Source: Acidobacteriota bacterium (GTDB lineage: Bacteria > Acidobacteriota > Blastocatellia > Pyrinomonadales > Pyrinomonadaceae). Taken from it: a DNA stretch of 64,000 nucleotides. The stretch lies in contig JADJBB010000025.1 in assembly GCA_016703965.1 (NCBI GenBank), forward strand, positions 620,001 to 684,000, read 5' to 3'. The stretch's first letter is position 1, and the number at the start of each line of letters is the position of its first letter. Below the pieces are notes generated by a model. It was not told the DNA's origin. It ran no database searches and saw nothing but the letters and a program-made list of their open reading frames with translations. Of the stretch, positions 46,209 through 55,535 are shown one piece after another. Both the position numbers and the translations under genes were made by a program.

Positions 46209-48053
46209 TCATGCCAAGGCATTCCCATTCCTGGTTATCTGCACCATATTCCCGATCACTGTCGGGCCGTACTTAACCTCTCCTGCCTTGGTGACGTTGT
46301 ACCAGAAAGCCTGCATATCCCACGCCGCAGTCGGGCAGCGCTCGGCGCAAAGACCGCAGTGGAGGCAGACGTCTTCGTCTTTTACCATAACGCGTCCGGT
46401 CTTAAGTCCGTTGGCAACATATAAAGATTGCTTAAAGTTAAGTGCTGGAACCTTAAGTTTTTCGCGAAGTTCCGGTTCCTCGTCATTCCCAGTGAACGTA
46501 ATGCAGCTAGTCGGGCAAATATCCACACAAGCATCACACTCAATGCACTTCGGGGCCGAGAAAACCGTCTGGACATCGCAATTAAGGCAGCGTTCAGCCT
46601 CCTTGTAACCCGCGAGCGGGTCGAATCCTAGTTCGACCTCTTTCTTACGATCTCGCAGAGTCAGATCCTTCGGAGCCTGAGGTACGACGTAACGCTGATC
46701 ATTCTCGACCGTGCTGTCATATGCCCATTCGTGGATGCCCATCTTCATCGAGTGGAGATTGACGAACGGCGAAAGTCGCTCGGTTTTCACGTCTTTGCTA
46801 TTGCAGAAAAGGTCGATCGAAACCGCCGCCTGATGGCCGTGAGCGACGGCCGTGATGACGTTCTCGGGGCCGAACGCAGCGTCGCCGCCGAAGAAGACTT
46901 TTGGATGCGTTGATTGGAATGTTGTTTTATCGACGACCGGCATTTCCCACTTATCGAATTCAACGCCAAGGCCGCGTTCGATCCAAGGGAAGCTGTTTTC
47001 CTGTCCCACCGCGATCAGAACGTCGTCTGCGGGATAGAAAACATCAGGTTCGCCTGTCGGTATGAGCGAGCGTTTGCCGTTCTCGTCGTATTTGGCCTCG
47101 ACTTTCTCGAACGTCATTCCGCCTAGCTTGCCGTTTTCGATCACGAAACTCTTGGGAACATGGTTGTCAATGATCGGAATGTCCTCGTGCATCGCGTCTT
47201 CTTTTTCCCAGGGCGATGCCTTCATGGATGCGAAGGGCGAGCGGACGATGACTTTTACATCCTCACCACCTAAACGGCGAGCCGTACGACAGCAGTCCAT
47301 TGCAGTGTTTCCGCCGCCGAGGACGATAACCCGTTTTTCGATCTTGTCGGTGTGTTCGAATGCAACGCTTCCGAGCCAGTTGATACCGATGTGAATGTTC
47401 GCATCGCCCTCCTGCCGTCCGGGAAGATCGGGCAGATCGCGGCCTCGCGGAGCTCCGGTACCGACGAAAACCGCGTCGTAATCTTTCTCCAGTACGCCTT
47501 TCAGACTGTCAACGTAATGTTCAAAATGGGTGTGAATGCCGAGCCGCAAAATATAATTGACCTCATCGTTCAGAACGTGTTCCGGCAGACGAAACGCCGG
47601 TATCTGCGAACGCATAAATCCGCCGCCGAGCTTTTGTTCGTCGAAAAGGTGTATCTCATAACCCAGCGGAGCCAGATCGCGTGCGACCGTCAATGACGCA
47701 GGCCCGCCGCCGATCAGAGCGACCTTCTTGCCATTCGAAGGAAACGGCCCTTGCGGCATATAAGGGATAACGTCATCGCGATTATCGGCAGCGACGCGCT
47801 TCAGGCGGCAGATCGCGACGGGTTCCTGTTCGAGGCGTCCGCGGCGGCATGCCGGTTCGCATGGGCGGTCGCAGGTGCGTCCCAAAACGCCGGGAAATAC
47901 GTTCGAATCCCAGTTGATCATGTACGCCTCGGTGTAACGTCCCTCGGCGATCAGCCTGATATATTCCGGCACCGGCGTGTGCGCGGGGCAGGCATACTGG
48001 CAATCAACAACCTTATGAAAATACTCGGGGTCTTTTACGTCAGTAGGTTCCAA
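46209..48053 (-). CDS. GltD-like FAD/NAD(P) oxidoreductase with ferredoxin domain
   Basis: 614 residues. An N-terminal iron-sulfur region (CQYACPAHTPVPEYI, CDRPCEPACRRG) is followed by FAD-binding VALIGGGPASLTVARDLA and NAD(P)-binding VIVLGGGNTAMDCCRTARRLG. The C-terminal 2x[4Fe-4S] ferredoxin module has CIECDACVDICPTSC and CLHCGLCAERCP. It resembles glutamate synthase small subunits, but with the korAB genes downstream it is more likely a ferredoxin:NAD(P)H oxidoreductase serving KorAB. The TTG start (48051-48053) is chosen because AAGGA lies 8 bases upstream and no in-frame ATG precedes it. No glutamate synthase large subunit is nearby. Confidence 0.85.
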   Translation of the reverse strand: MEPTDVKDPEYFHKVVDCQYACPAHTPVPEYIRLIAEGRYTEAYMINWDSNVFPGVLGRTCDRPCEPACRRGRLEQEPVAICRLKRVAADNRDDVIPYMPQGPFPSNGKKVALIGGGPASLTVARDLAPLGYEIHLFDEQKLGGGFMRSQIPAFRLPEHVLNDEVNYILRLGIHTHFEHYVDSLKGVLEKDYDAVFVGTGAPRGRDLPDLPGRQEGDANIHIGINWLGSVAFEHTDKIEKRVIVLGGGNTAMDCCRTARRLGGEDVKVIVRSPFASMKASPWEKEDAMHEDIPIIDNHVPKSFVIENGKLGGMTFEKVEAKYDENGKRSLIPTGEPDVFYPADDVLIAVGQENSFPWIERGLGVEFDKWEMPVVDKTTFQSTHPKVFFGGDAAFGPENVITAVAHGHQAAVSIDLFCNSKDVKTERLSPFVNLHSMKMGIHEWAYDSTVENDQRYVVPQAPKDLTLRDRKKEVELGFDPLAGYKEAERCLNCDVQTVFSAPKCIECDACVDICPTSCITFTGNDEEPELREKLKVPALNFKQSLYVANGLKTGRVMVKDEDVCLHCGLCAERCPTAAWDMQAFWYNVTKAGEVKYGPTVIGNMVQITRNGNALA

Positions 48054-48230
48054 TTGGCTACGTCCTTTAGGTATATGTGTTTACGAAGAGATCTAACAAC
48101 AAAATAATAAAGGATGTTCGCTCTCTTTGCTAGCAAACTGCTTGATAAAGAACATCTTTTCTTTTTTCCGCGAAATCTCTATTATTAAAGAGGCGTCACT
48201 TTTCGACTTGCCCCTCGAAACCTAACCCTC

Positions 48231-49121
48231 ATGCAAACACTTTTCTTAGCTTCACTCGAAGCAGCACTCGGCGTACCTGAGGTCTTTGGGTACATCTTCA
48301 TTTTCGTTTTAGGAGCGTGCATCGGCAGCTTCATGAATGTCGTCGTTTATCGAGTCCCAAACGAACTCTCCTTACTCACAAGCTCTGCATGCCCGAATTG
48401 TAAAAACGGAATCAAGTTTTATCACAATGTACCGATCTTCGGCTGGCTGATGCTGGGCGGAAAGTGTTCTAGCTGCAAAGAGCCGATCGCATGGCGGTAT
48501 CCGGCGGTTGAATTGCTGACGGCCATGGTATTTATGCTGACGTATTGGCAGATCGGCTTCACCGTTTTTCTGCCTGTGGCCCTCGTGTTCGTTTCGACGA
48601 TGATCGCACTGCTCTTCATTGACGCCGAACACATGATCCTGCCAAATGTGATCACGTATCCGCTTTTCGTGGCGGTTTTGATCGTGCGGATAATTTATCC
48701 GATCGTCTTATCGGGCTATACGTTCTCGGATATGGCGTATTCGCCGATCAACCAACTTGCGGGTTATCCGGGCTGGGCGGTTAGTTTAGCAGGAGGTTTA
48801 TTTGGTGCGTTAGTTGGCGGCGGATCGCTATGGCTGGTTGGGGCGATCTGGAAGGCACTGCGGGGAGTAGACGCGATGGGTTTGGGCGATGTGAAGATGA
48901 TGTTCGGCGTCGGGGCTTTGCTCGGCTGGCGCGTGACGATACTGACTATCTTTCTCGGCGCGTTTTCAGGAGCGCTGATCGGCATCGCGCTGGTTCTTAA
49001 AAGCAAAGACCGCGACCTGCAGACGCAGCTTCCCTTTGGTATATTTCTTGGGATCGGTTCGATCGTCGGGCTCTTGTTTGGTGAGAGAATGATCGTTTGG
49101 TACTTGTCGACCTTTTCTTAG
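48231..49121 (+). CDS. pilD: Prepilin peptidase (type IV leader peptidase)
   Basis: 296 residues, multi-pass membrane aspartic protease. The N-terminal methylase-type part has GACIGSFMNVVVYR and the two zinc-binding pairs CPNCKN and CSSCKE. The catalytic aspartates are in LLFIDAEHMILPN and GLGDVKMMFGVGA. It cleaves and N-methylates type IV prepilins and type II secretion pseudopilins. No pilin genes are in the window. Divergent from the GltD-like gene; the gap between them holds an AT-rich hairpin (GATGTTC/GAACATC followed by T-runs, about 48114-48170). Confidence 0.93.
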   Translation: MQTLFLASLEAALGVPEVFGYIFIFVLGACIGSFMNVVVYRVPNELSLLTSSACPNCKNGIKFYHNVPIFGWLMLGGKCSSCKEPIAWRYPAVELLTAMVFMLTYWQIGFTVFLPVALVFVSTMIALLFIDAEHMILPNVITYPLFVAVLIVRIIYPIVLSGYTFSDMAYSPINQLAGYPGWAVSLAGGLFGALVGGGSLWLVGAIWKALRGVDAMGLGDVKMMFGVGALLGWRVTILTIFLGAFSGALIGIALVLKSKDRDLQTQLPFGIFLGIGSIVGLLFGERMIVWYLSTFS

Positions 49122-49162
49122 TTTTGTTGATGAGCCCTTGTTTATGCGTGGGCATTTGCAGA

Positions 49163-49450
49163 TTAGGCGTGACTTCTCGACCTTACGCATTCGTCTGAGC
49201 AGAAGAACAGATCGCCAACCTTCCGAGCTTTGTTCTGAGGCACCCAGACCCCGCATTTAGAACAGTTTACGAGAGGAATTCCCTTTTCGGGATTCTGTTG
49301 TATCTGCCTTGGCCCCGCGGTCATTTCGCTTTTCGCATCTTTTAGCATACGGGCGAAACCGATCACGCCGCTGATCTGTTTTCGATAGCGAAAAGCGGTC
49401 CAGGCGAGCAGCACAAGGGCGACAAGGATTATAAATAGTGCTTCCCTCAT
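49163..49450 (-). CDS. Small membrane protein with C-terminal zinc ribbon (PP0621-like)
   Basis: 95 residues. One membrane segment (LFIILVALVLLAWTAF) is followed by a linker and a C-terminal LVNCSKCGVWVPQNKA...DLFFCSDEC treble-clef-like zinc site. This matches the pattern of PP0621-family proteins, whose function is unknown. Its ATG overlaps the stop of the TPR gene (ATGA), so they are one operon. Confidence 0.7.
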   Translation of the reverse strand: MREALFIILVALVLLAWTAFRYRKQISGVIGFARMLKDAKSEMTAGPRQIQQNPEKGIPLVNCSKCGVWVPQNKARKVGDLFFCSDECVRSRSHA

Positions 49451-50178
49451 TTTGCCGTTCCGCCGGCGGAAGAGATCATCGCAGTCAACTCAGTCAGGGC
49501 GGAACTACTAGGATTGATAGCTTTTAGCTTAGCGAAAGCGGCTTCTGCCTGAGGAACCTTTTTCTGTTTTGCATATACCTGAACCAGGAACTGAAGCGAT
49601 CTCTCATGTTTAGGGTTGCCCTTTGAAACACGTTCCAACTCGGCAGCAGCCTTATCCAGATCCGGCGGTTCTTGTACGAAATACGAAATACCAAGATCTG
49701 TACTCACATCAGGTTCGCCGGGCCGAACAGCGAGCGCTTTTGCGTAGATATCTCTGGCTCTTTGAAAGCTCGCAACGTCCTTTTTGAAGAAGCCGATGTC
49801 AAAATGAGCATTACCCAAAGCGACGAGAATGTCAAAATCGTCCTTCTTCAAGGAATCCGCGCGTTCCAGTATGCGGACGGCATCGCCAAGCAGTTCAGGA
49901 TTTTGCTTCATTGCCGCGTAGCGGTAAAGCGAAATGCCGAGATCGCGTTGGAACGAAAGGTTGCCAGGGCTTTGATCAGCCTCGGCGATCTTGGCTTTGA
50001 TCTCGGCGTCGGTAAGTTCGGTTTCCGGCGAAGCCGTGGTAGCGCCGGAATTCGCGGCTGGAGCCGTGCTGGTTGTCGTCGTCCCGGCAGAGCGATTTAT
50101 GGAATTTGCGAGCCAAAATCCGGCAACAAAACCGCCGATGGCGGCAACTATCACAAAGGCGAGTGTGTTCTTATGCAT
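49447..50178 (-). CDS. Membrane-anchored TPR protein
   Basis: 243 residues. An N-terminal anchor (TLAFVIVAAIGGFVAGFWLA) is followed by a Thr/Ala/Ser-rich linker and four or five tetratricopeptide-like helices pairs (DAVRILERADSLKKDDFDIL, ARDIYAKALAVRPGEPDVST, RSLQFLVQVYAKQKKVPQAE). It resembles CcmH/CycH-type or general protein-interaction TPR proteins. No cytochrome genes are near, so only a scaffold role is claimed. It is co-transcribed with the small zinc-ribbon gene. Confidence 0.75.
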   Translation of the reverse strand: MHKNTLAFVIVAAIGGFVAGFWLANSINRSAGTTTTSTAPAANSGATTASPETELTDAEIKAKIAEADQSPGNLSFQRDLGISLYRYAAMKQNPELLGDAVRILERADSLKKDDFDILVALGNAHFDIGFFKKDVASFQRARDIYAKALAVRPGEPDVSTDLGISYFVQEPPDLDKAAAELERVSKGNPKHERSLQFLVQVYAKQKKVPQAEAAFAKLKAINPSSSALTELTAMISSAGGTAK

Positions 50179-50210
50179 CTATCAACGATGTTACCAGACA
50201 AGCGAAGCGC

Positions 50211-50243
50211 AAAAAAAGTGCCGCAACAGATAGCGGCACTTTT
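50211..50243 (-). terminator. Terminator of the ribbon-helix-helix gene
   Basis: GTGCCGC and GCGGCAC (7 bp, 8-base loop) are flanked by A7 and T4. On the minus strand the stem is followed by seven T, about 20 bases after the stop at 50264. Confidence 0.8.
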
Positions 50244-50263
50244 GATAGCTGGCAAACAAGATC

Positions 50264-50533
50264 CTACTTTTTGTCCGAAACCGGCGGAATGTACGGAAGA
50301 TCATCGGCACGGCGTCGGATCGGCGGGTCGGTCGCCCGGCGTCGCGGGATCTCGTTTGAATTTCGTCGATCTACACTTCCGGGCGGCAGTCCTTTACCAT
50401 GAACGGCTTCGACCAGAATACGCGTGATCTCCTGCGAGAGGGTGCGATGTTCGCCGGCGGCCCGCCTTCTTAACGACTCCTTTAGTTCGTTTGGTACATA
50501 CGCACCGATAAACACACCTTTACGGTTCGCCAT
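50264..50533 (-). CDS. Ribbon-helix-helix (Arc/CopG-type) DNA-binding protein
   Basis: 89 residues. GVFIGAYVPNELKESLRRRA and TLSQEITRILVEAVHG are the beta strand and two helices of an Arc/CopG-type fold, which forms dimers that bind DNA through the strands. The C-terminal 40 residues are basic and proline-rich (PRRRATDPPIRRRADDLP). No toxin gene is adjacent, so an antitoxin role is not supported; it is probably a solitary regulator. It has its own terminator. Confidence 0.75.
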   Translation of the reverse strand: MANRKGVFIGAYVPNELKESLRRRAAGEHRTLSQEITRILVEAVHGKGLPPGSVDRRNSNEIPRRRATDPPIRRRADDLPYIPPVSDKK

Positions 50534-50589
50534 AAAAATAACTTCTCCTAAGTTTTATTGAAAAAAAAGCTGCCGAGTTACCAAGTAAT

Positions 50590-51014
50590 GAAACGCGTCT
50601 ATAAGCCGAATCTTGTCTCCCGCTTTCGCGGGCTGTGATCATTCATCTAGGCCGTGCGTTACCGCATGGCTCGAGCGGCCTACCCGGAAACGCCGCCTTT
50701 CGGCACCCAAGCGAGCAGCTCGGTCTCGTTTCCCTATTTGGCCTTGCACCGCGAGGAGTTTACCTGGCCGCATCTGTTACCAAACACGCCGGTGAGCTCT
50801 TACCTCACCCTTTCACCCATTACCCTTGCGGGCTGGTTTACTCTCTGTTGCACTTGTCGTCCCAATTCTTGCTTCTTCCTCATTACTCCAACCTCGAAAA
50901 GCTGGCGAGGATTCCTCGCTCGATCTGGTCCCGGACGTTATCCGGCTCGCTGCTCTATGGTGTTCGGACTTTCCTCTCTTTGCTTACGCAAACAGCGACC
51001 ACCCGACGCGTTTC
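50590..51014 (-). ncRNA. rnpB: RNase P RNA (rnpB), bacterial type A
   Basis: About 425 nt on the minus strand. The ends GAAACGCGTC (51014-51005) and GACGCGTTTC (50599-50590) pair perfectly as helix P1. The 5' part has the universally conserved GAGGAAAGTCCGAACACC, and the 3' part has AAGATTCGGCTTATA, the P4 strand region. Internal stems such as GCGAGGAATCCTCGC and GCCCGCGAAAGCGGG are visible. RNase P RNA is the catalytic subunit that removes tRNA 5' leaders. Open frames on the plus strand over this region are chance. Confidence 0.96.
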
Positions 51015-51078
51015 ACTATCAAGGCCTCTTAAGCATAACAAAATTTGTTGAACAATCAAATATCTTGTTACAAGAAAC

Positions 51079-52134
51079 CTAATTCTTTATCTCGATTACG
51101 TCGCCAGGGGCGAGGAACGGATCCATTGATCTGCCTTCCCTGATCGATCGCAAGTTGTGTTCTAGAACCGTGAACATACCCCTCTCGTTCTTTCGCCGGA
51201 TCACGGCTTTCTTAGGGTCGCCCTTAGTTCCACCAGATACGATCACTGCCTGATATAGGGTTAATCCATTCGTGAGGTCCTTCTGTCCGCCCGAAATTAC
51301 TTCGCCGCTGATAAAAAATGACCCGGCTGCGGTTGCTGAACCGGAATCACCCGTGAATTCGACCGTGTTTCCCGGAAAGATAAGGATCTCGTCTGTTTTC
51401 GGATCTTTTAGATCATATATCTCGTGCTTAAGCTGATCGCCCCGAATTATGGATACCTTAGTGGCCTTCGGCTTGACGACGGCTTCTGCTCTGATCGCGA
51501 ACAACGGCATCGCTTCTCGCTGAAGGTTCTTTTCACCGGCGTTTTCTACCAATCCGGAAACGGTGATCTTGTGGCTTCCGTATTGACGGACTTTAACCTC
51601 GATCTGAGGCTCGGTAAAAATCTTGATACCGCTTGCGATGATCTCTTCCGCGACCTCGGTAGTTTGGTCCGCCACGACGACCACATCGCCTGCCAGCGGG
51701 TAGTCGATCGTTCCGTCAGAACGTACGGTAAAATATCCCGATCCCTGCGTTGAATTTTTCAAGCTCACAAAGAGCACATCGCCGATACCGATCTTATAGA
51801 CTTCTGTTGGGGGCAGTGTACGGATCTCTGCTGTTTTTGCAATCTTGAACGTTGTTTGCGCAATTGTTGGCCTGACGTCTGCATTCGGACGATTGGCGTC
51901 CGGAACCTGCGAGGCCGATCTTTGCATTACGAAAGAAACTTCACCGGATCCAACATTATTTTTTGTAGATGTCGGAATTTCGATCTGCTTTGTTTTGGAG
52001 TTTGGGCTTGGTGAGTACGGATTATTCCTGCTTCGGCCGTCGGACTGAGCAGAAAGACTACCTGCCGTCATCGCGATTGCGAAAAGGATGCACAAACCAA
52101 TGGAAATTAGTGACTTTCGTTCTATCAATGTCAT
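51079..52134 (-). CDS. Second polysaccharide export (Wza/SLBB) protein
   Basis: About 351 residues from ATG 52132-52134, which has GGAG 7 bases upstream; longer in-frame starts lack this. A signal peptide (LISIGLCILFAIAMTAGSLSA) and a Ser/Asn/Lys linker precede the Poly_export domain (YKIGIGDVLFVSLKN, VRSDGTIDYPLAGDVVV). SLBB-type modules follow (KITVSGLVENAGEKNL, FFISGEVISGGQKDLT). It is a paralogue of the wza in the exopolysaccharide operon, but no polymerase or co-polymerase gene is near it here. It may serve another export system elsewhere or assist the main one. Confidence 0.85.
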   Translation of the reverse strand: MTLIERKSLISIGLCILFAIAMTAGSLSAQSDGRSRNNPYSPSPNSKTKQIEIPTSTKNNVGSGEVSFVMQRSASQVPDANRPNADVRPTIAQTTFKIAKTAEIRTLPPTEVYKIGIGDVLFVSLKNSTQGSGYFTVRSDGTIDYPLAGDVVVVADQTTEVAEEIIASGIKIFTEPQIEVKVRQYGSHKITVSGLVENAGEKNLQREAMPLFAIRAEAVVKPKATKVSIIRGDQLKHEIYDLKDPKTDEILIFPGNTVEFTGDSGSATAAGSFFISGEVISGGQKDLTNGLTLYQAVIVSGGTKGDPKKAVIRRKNERGMFTVLEHNLRSIREGRSMDPFLAPGDVIEIKN

Positions 52135-52238
52135 TTTGGCACTCCGATCTTGTCTATTCGTTGTCGCCATTTGCGGGCATGCAGCTAGCAACGCATAAGT
52201 AAACGGATAAAAGCACCAAAATTCTATTTTTTTAGGTT

Positions 52239-54012
52239 CTAACGATGTTTAGCATCCAGAAGGCCTTGGGGAAATAGATCGGCCCAATGCTGAGTGTAGA
52301 ACGAGCGAAGAATCCCCTCGGTTTCTTCCGAGGTTTCGCAGTGCGCTATTTTCGCAGCAAGCTCCGTTGCTCGATCTACTGTAATACCTGAGATGAGATG
52401 GCGTATCTGCTTGATAGAATTGACGTTCATGCTTAGTTCCCTTGCTCCGAGGCCGATCAGAACAGGAACGTAAAACGGCGACCCAGCCATCTCCCCGCAA
52501 ACAAGGACCTGCTTTCCGGCTTCCTCACCCGCATTTATAACTTCACGGATAGAGCGTAAAACCGCCGGGTGTAGGGTCTGGTACCATTCGGCGACCGATT
52601 CATTATCGCGGTCGATCGCGAGCAGGTACTGAACTAGATCGTTGGTTCCGAGCGCAATGAAATCAACTTTTCGAGCTATTTCCCTTGACGTCATAACACC
52701 CGAAGGAACTTCGATCATCGCACCGACCCTCGGTGTACCGAATGGAATACCGTGGTCAATTAGCCGGCCGCGTTCTTCGTCGATCAGATTTTGTGCCGCC
52801 ACAACCTCGGATACGCCCGACACCATCGGGAGCAAAATATCGATCTTAGTGTTTAGCGACGCTTGCAAGATAGCCCTTATCTGAGCACGGAAATGTACCT
52901 TCTCATGAAGGCTCAGGCGGATCGAACGCAGGCCAAGCGATGGATTTACCTCAGTCCTGGAGACGTTGCCGGATAATTGGTCAATACCGATGTCAAATGT
53001 TCGGATACGAACGCCATCTTCCCCGGCAACCTCGGCCATCTGGCGATACGCGGTAAGTTGCTGAGCTTCTGAGGGGATCTGTCCGGGCTGTGAGATGAGA
53101 GATTCAGACCTAAAAAGTCCGATGCCCTCGGCACCGCTGCGGCGCGCTAGCGGATAGGCTTCCGGAATATCAACATTTGCCCGGACCGCGATCCTTTGGC
53201 CATCCATTGTCTCGGAGGTTGAAACAACATCAAACTCGGAGCCACCGGCACTTGTGGATACACCCATAGAGGCATATTCATTGACCGTCGATTTACTCGG
53301 AGCGAAAATGACTAATCCGTTTTCACCGTCTACGATCGCGTCGCACCCCTCGGCGAATGAACCTGAGACCGCCTGGACGCCTGAAACCATCGGGATTATC
53401 AACTCCCGAGCGAGGATCGATGTGTGAGAGGTCCAGCCGCCGCGTTCGGTAATTATTCCCGCCGGGCCGCATTTTTTGAGCTCGATCATCACCGACGGCC
53501 GCAATTCGCGGGCAGCAACTATTGCCCCCGAATATTTATTCTCCAAGGTAGGAACAAGGCCTTGCAGTGCCGCTTCCAGTCTATTGCAAACGTCGGCGAT
53601 ATCGAGGTGCTTTTCCCGGAGGTGCGGATCGGCAACGGTTGACTGTCTGCCGACCAATTCTTCGGCGACAATTTTAGGCGCTGATTCAGCGTTGACTCCA
53701 TTTTCGACGATCTGAGCCTCGATCTTGCCTATAAGCGACGACTGATCGAGTATCAGGAGCTGTAGATCGAGAATGTCTTTGATAGCCGGTTTGCTCGCCG
53801 GACTGATTTGCGGCGATCAGGGAGTTCAACTGAGCTCTGCAGGATGCCGCAGCTGAAGATATGCGTTCAGCTTCAACCTCGGGCGACGTCGCCGCGATAC
53901 TGGTAAGATGGCTCGGGTCATCGAGAAAGAAAACTAGTCGTCCAATGCCGATCCCGTGCGAGACAGCAAGCCCATTAATACGCCGTTCGGAGGTGGCGGC
54001 TGCATCATTCAT
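52239..54012 (-). CDS. ptsI: Phosphoenolpyruvate-protein phosphotransferase (PTS enzyme I), one frameshift
   Basis: About 590 residues after removing one base near 53796-53800, where ANQS continues as ASKPAIKDILDLQLLILDQ. The start is MNDAAATSERRINGLAVSHG (ATG 54010-54012). The phospho-histidine is in GGWTSHTSILAREL. The PEP-binding barrel has FRSESLI, IRTFDIGIDQ, VGAMIEVPSGV and LVCGEMAGSP with the conserved Cys. Enzyme I passes phosphate from PEP to HPr. No HPr or EII gene is in the window, so the system may be scattered or regulatory. Confidence 0.88.
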
Positions 54013-54043
54013 CGATTTTCTCGCTGAACCAATCCCAGCCAAG

Positions 54044-54910
54044 TTAACTGCCAAAACTAAATCCGCCACCGCCACCGCCCTGAGACGGGAAGAACGGCTT
54101 TAGAAGACCTGCAAAGGCCGCAAGATTGCGAGTTTGAATTAGTATCTCACCCGGTCCGGTGAATTCAGCAACCATTCCTTCTCCACTAAGCATGCTCCGC
54201 AGGTACCCGCTCTTCGCTGCTTTTCTCAGGTTGTACTGCATGTGGCCTTCCCAGGCGACGAGGTGGCCGGTATCGATCACGTACTGTTCGCCCGGACGAA
54301 GTGTGCGCCGATGAATCGCTCCGAATGAGGAAACCAGAAGTAAGCCTGCTCCGGAAACTTGCAGAACGAACAATCCTTCGCCGCCAAAGAACGATTTTGC
54401 ACCGCCGAATTTGGTATCTACGACGAGCGAAGTATCGCCCGCCAGGTATGAACTCGACTGGACCATGAAGGTCTGATTCTGCATTTCGATGCCGGCAACA
54501 TCGCCCGGAGCTCCCGGTGCAAATGTGACCTCACCCGGGCCGCCTTTAGCTGTAAATGTTGAAACAAATGCAGACTCTCCGCCAACGGCTCGCTTTAGTG
54601 CCCCAAAAACTCCACCCTTCAATTCAGAATAAAGATCTATATTCGCTGACATCGATACCATTGCCCCAGCCTCGGCAGCGATCGTCTGTTCGGCTTGAAG
54701 CTGCACCACAGCGAGAGCAAATGCTCCCTGATGTTCGATCGACCAGGTATATCCTCGACCCTGTCCGCGTCCATCGGTGTCAAAATGGAACGCTCCTCCG
54801 CTCTGCGGAGCTGGCTGGGCCGGCGGCGGAGTTCCTTGAAGAACTAATCCACACGACCCGCAAAACTTAGCACCATCCATCAATTGAGCATTACACTTTG
54901 GGCAATTCAT
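54044..54910 (-). CDS. AIM24/TIGR00266-family protein with N-terminal zinc ribbon
   Basis: 288 residues. The N-terminal zinc ribbon CPKCNAQLMDGAKFCGSCG is followed by a short Pro-rich linker and an AIM24-type beta-rich domain (QTIAAEAGAMVSMSANIDL, GPGEVTFAPGAPGDV, GHLVAWEGHMQYNLRKA, GPGEILIQTRNLAAFA). It ends in a Gly-rich tail. The family is widespread and its biochemical role is unknown. The start overlaps the LOG gene stop as ATGA. Confidence 0.85.
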   Translation of the reverse strand: MNCPKCNAQLMDGAKFCGSCGLVLQGTPPPAQPAPQSGGAFHFDTDGRGQGRGYTWSIEHQGAFALAVVQLQAEQTIAAEAGAMVSMSANIDLYSELKGGVFGALKRAVGGESAFVSTFTAKGGPGEVTFAPGAPGDVAGIEMQNQTFMVQSSSYLAGDTSLVVDTKFGGAKSFFGGEGLFVLQVSGAGLLLVSSFGAIHRRTLRPGEQYVIDTGHLVAWEGHMQYNLRKAAKSGYLRSMLSGEGMVAEFTGPGEILIQTRNLAAFAGLLKPFFPSQGGGGGGFSFGS

Positions 54911-55461
54911 AACTTTACTCCTTTCGATCTATCGAGAATTATTGAGGCAGCAGAGCCGGCATCAGCAGCGAAGTCAAGAAAGCTCAGATCCCGATCACTA
55001 ACGACGAGGTTCGCTTTCCAAGCCTCAACGACCGGTTTCCAACAGTCACCGACCAAGACCAGAGGACGCGGGGCAAGAACGCCGGTCGTCAGCTTGTTCC
55101 AAACAAGCGAGATCTCGGTGACGGTGCCCATTCCGCCCTTCAAAGCGACGAAACCGACGGAACGGGTTATAAGATTCTGAAGCCGGTCGTAGAAATGGTC
55201 GGTAGCTACCTTGTCGGTTAAAAAACGGTTCGGTTCGCTTTTGAACTGGTTCATCACGATACCGAGCACCCGCCCGCCTTTTTCGCGGGCACCCCGCGAT
55301 GCGGCTTCCATAATGCCCAGGTAGCCGCCCGTGCAGATCGTGAATCCTGCTTCGGCGAGCATTGCTCCAAGAGCTTTTGCCTCGATATATTCAGGCGAAG
55401 ACTCGCTGCATTTTGAGCCGCCAAAAATGGTTATGATCTTTTCGTTGGAATCGCTTGTCAC
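54907..55461 (-). CDS. LOG-family (TIGR00725-like) nucleotide-binding protein
   Basis: 184 residues with a GTG start. The Rossmann-like fold shows IITIFGGSKCSESSPEY, CTGGYLGIMEAASRGA and VALKGGMGTVTEISLVW. The GGMGTxxE loop corresponds to the PGGxGTxxE phosphoribohydrolase motif of LOG (Lonely Guy) proteins. LOG enzymes cleave nucleoside 5'-monophosphates of the cytokinin type; many bacterial members have unproven substrates. It forms an operon with the AIM24 gene. Confidence 0.82.
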   Translation of the reverse strand: MTSDSNEKIITIFGGSKCSESSPEYIEAKALGAMLAEAGFTICTGGYLGIMEAASRGAREKGGRVLGIVMNQFKSEPNRFLTDKVATDHFYDRLQNLITRSVGFVALKGGMGTVTEISLVWNKLTTGVLAPRPLVLVGDCWKPVVEAWKANLVVSDRDLSFLDFAADAGSAASIILDRSKGVKL

Positions 55462-55535
55462 GGTTGTTTTAGTAAGAGAGCAGATTTCTTAATGACATTA
55501 TATCGGCCATTTTTTCTAAATCCAATTGTTCTGCA

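Noticed and set aside
50613..51082. Three overlapping plus-strand open frames of 60-142 codons
   Set aside because: They lie over rnpB on the opposite strand; the RNA's conserved ends and P1 pairing explain the sequence, and the frames have no protein-like content.
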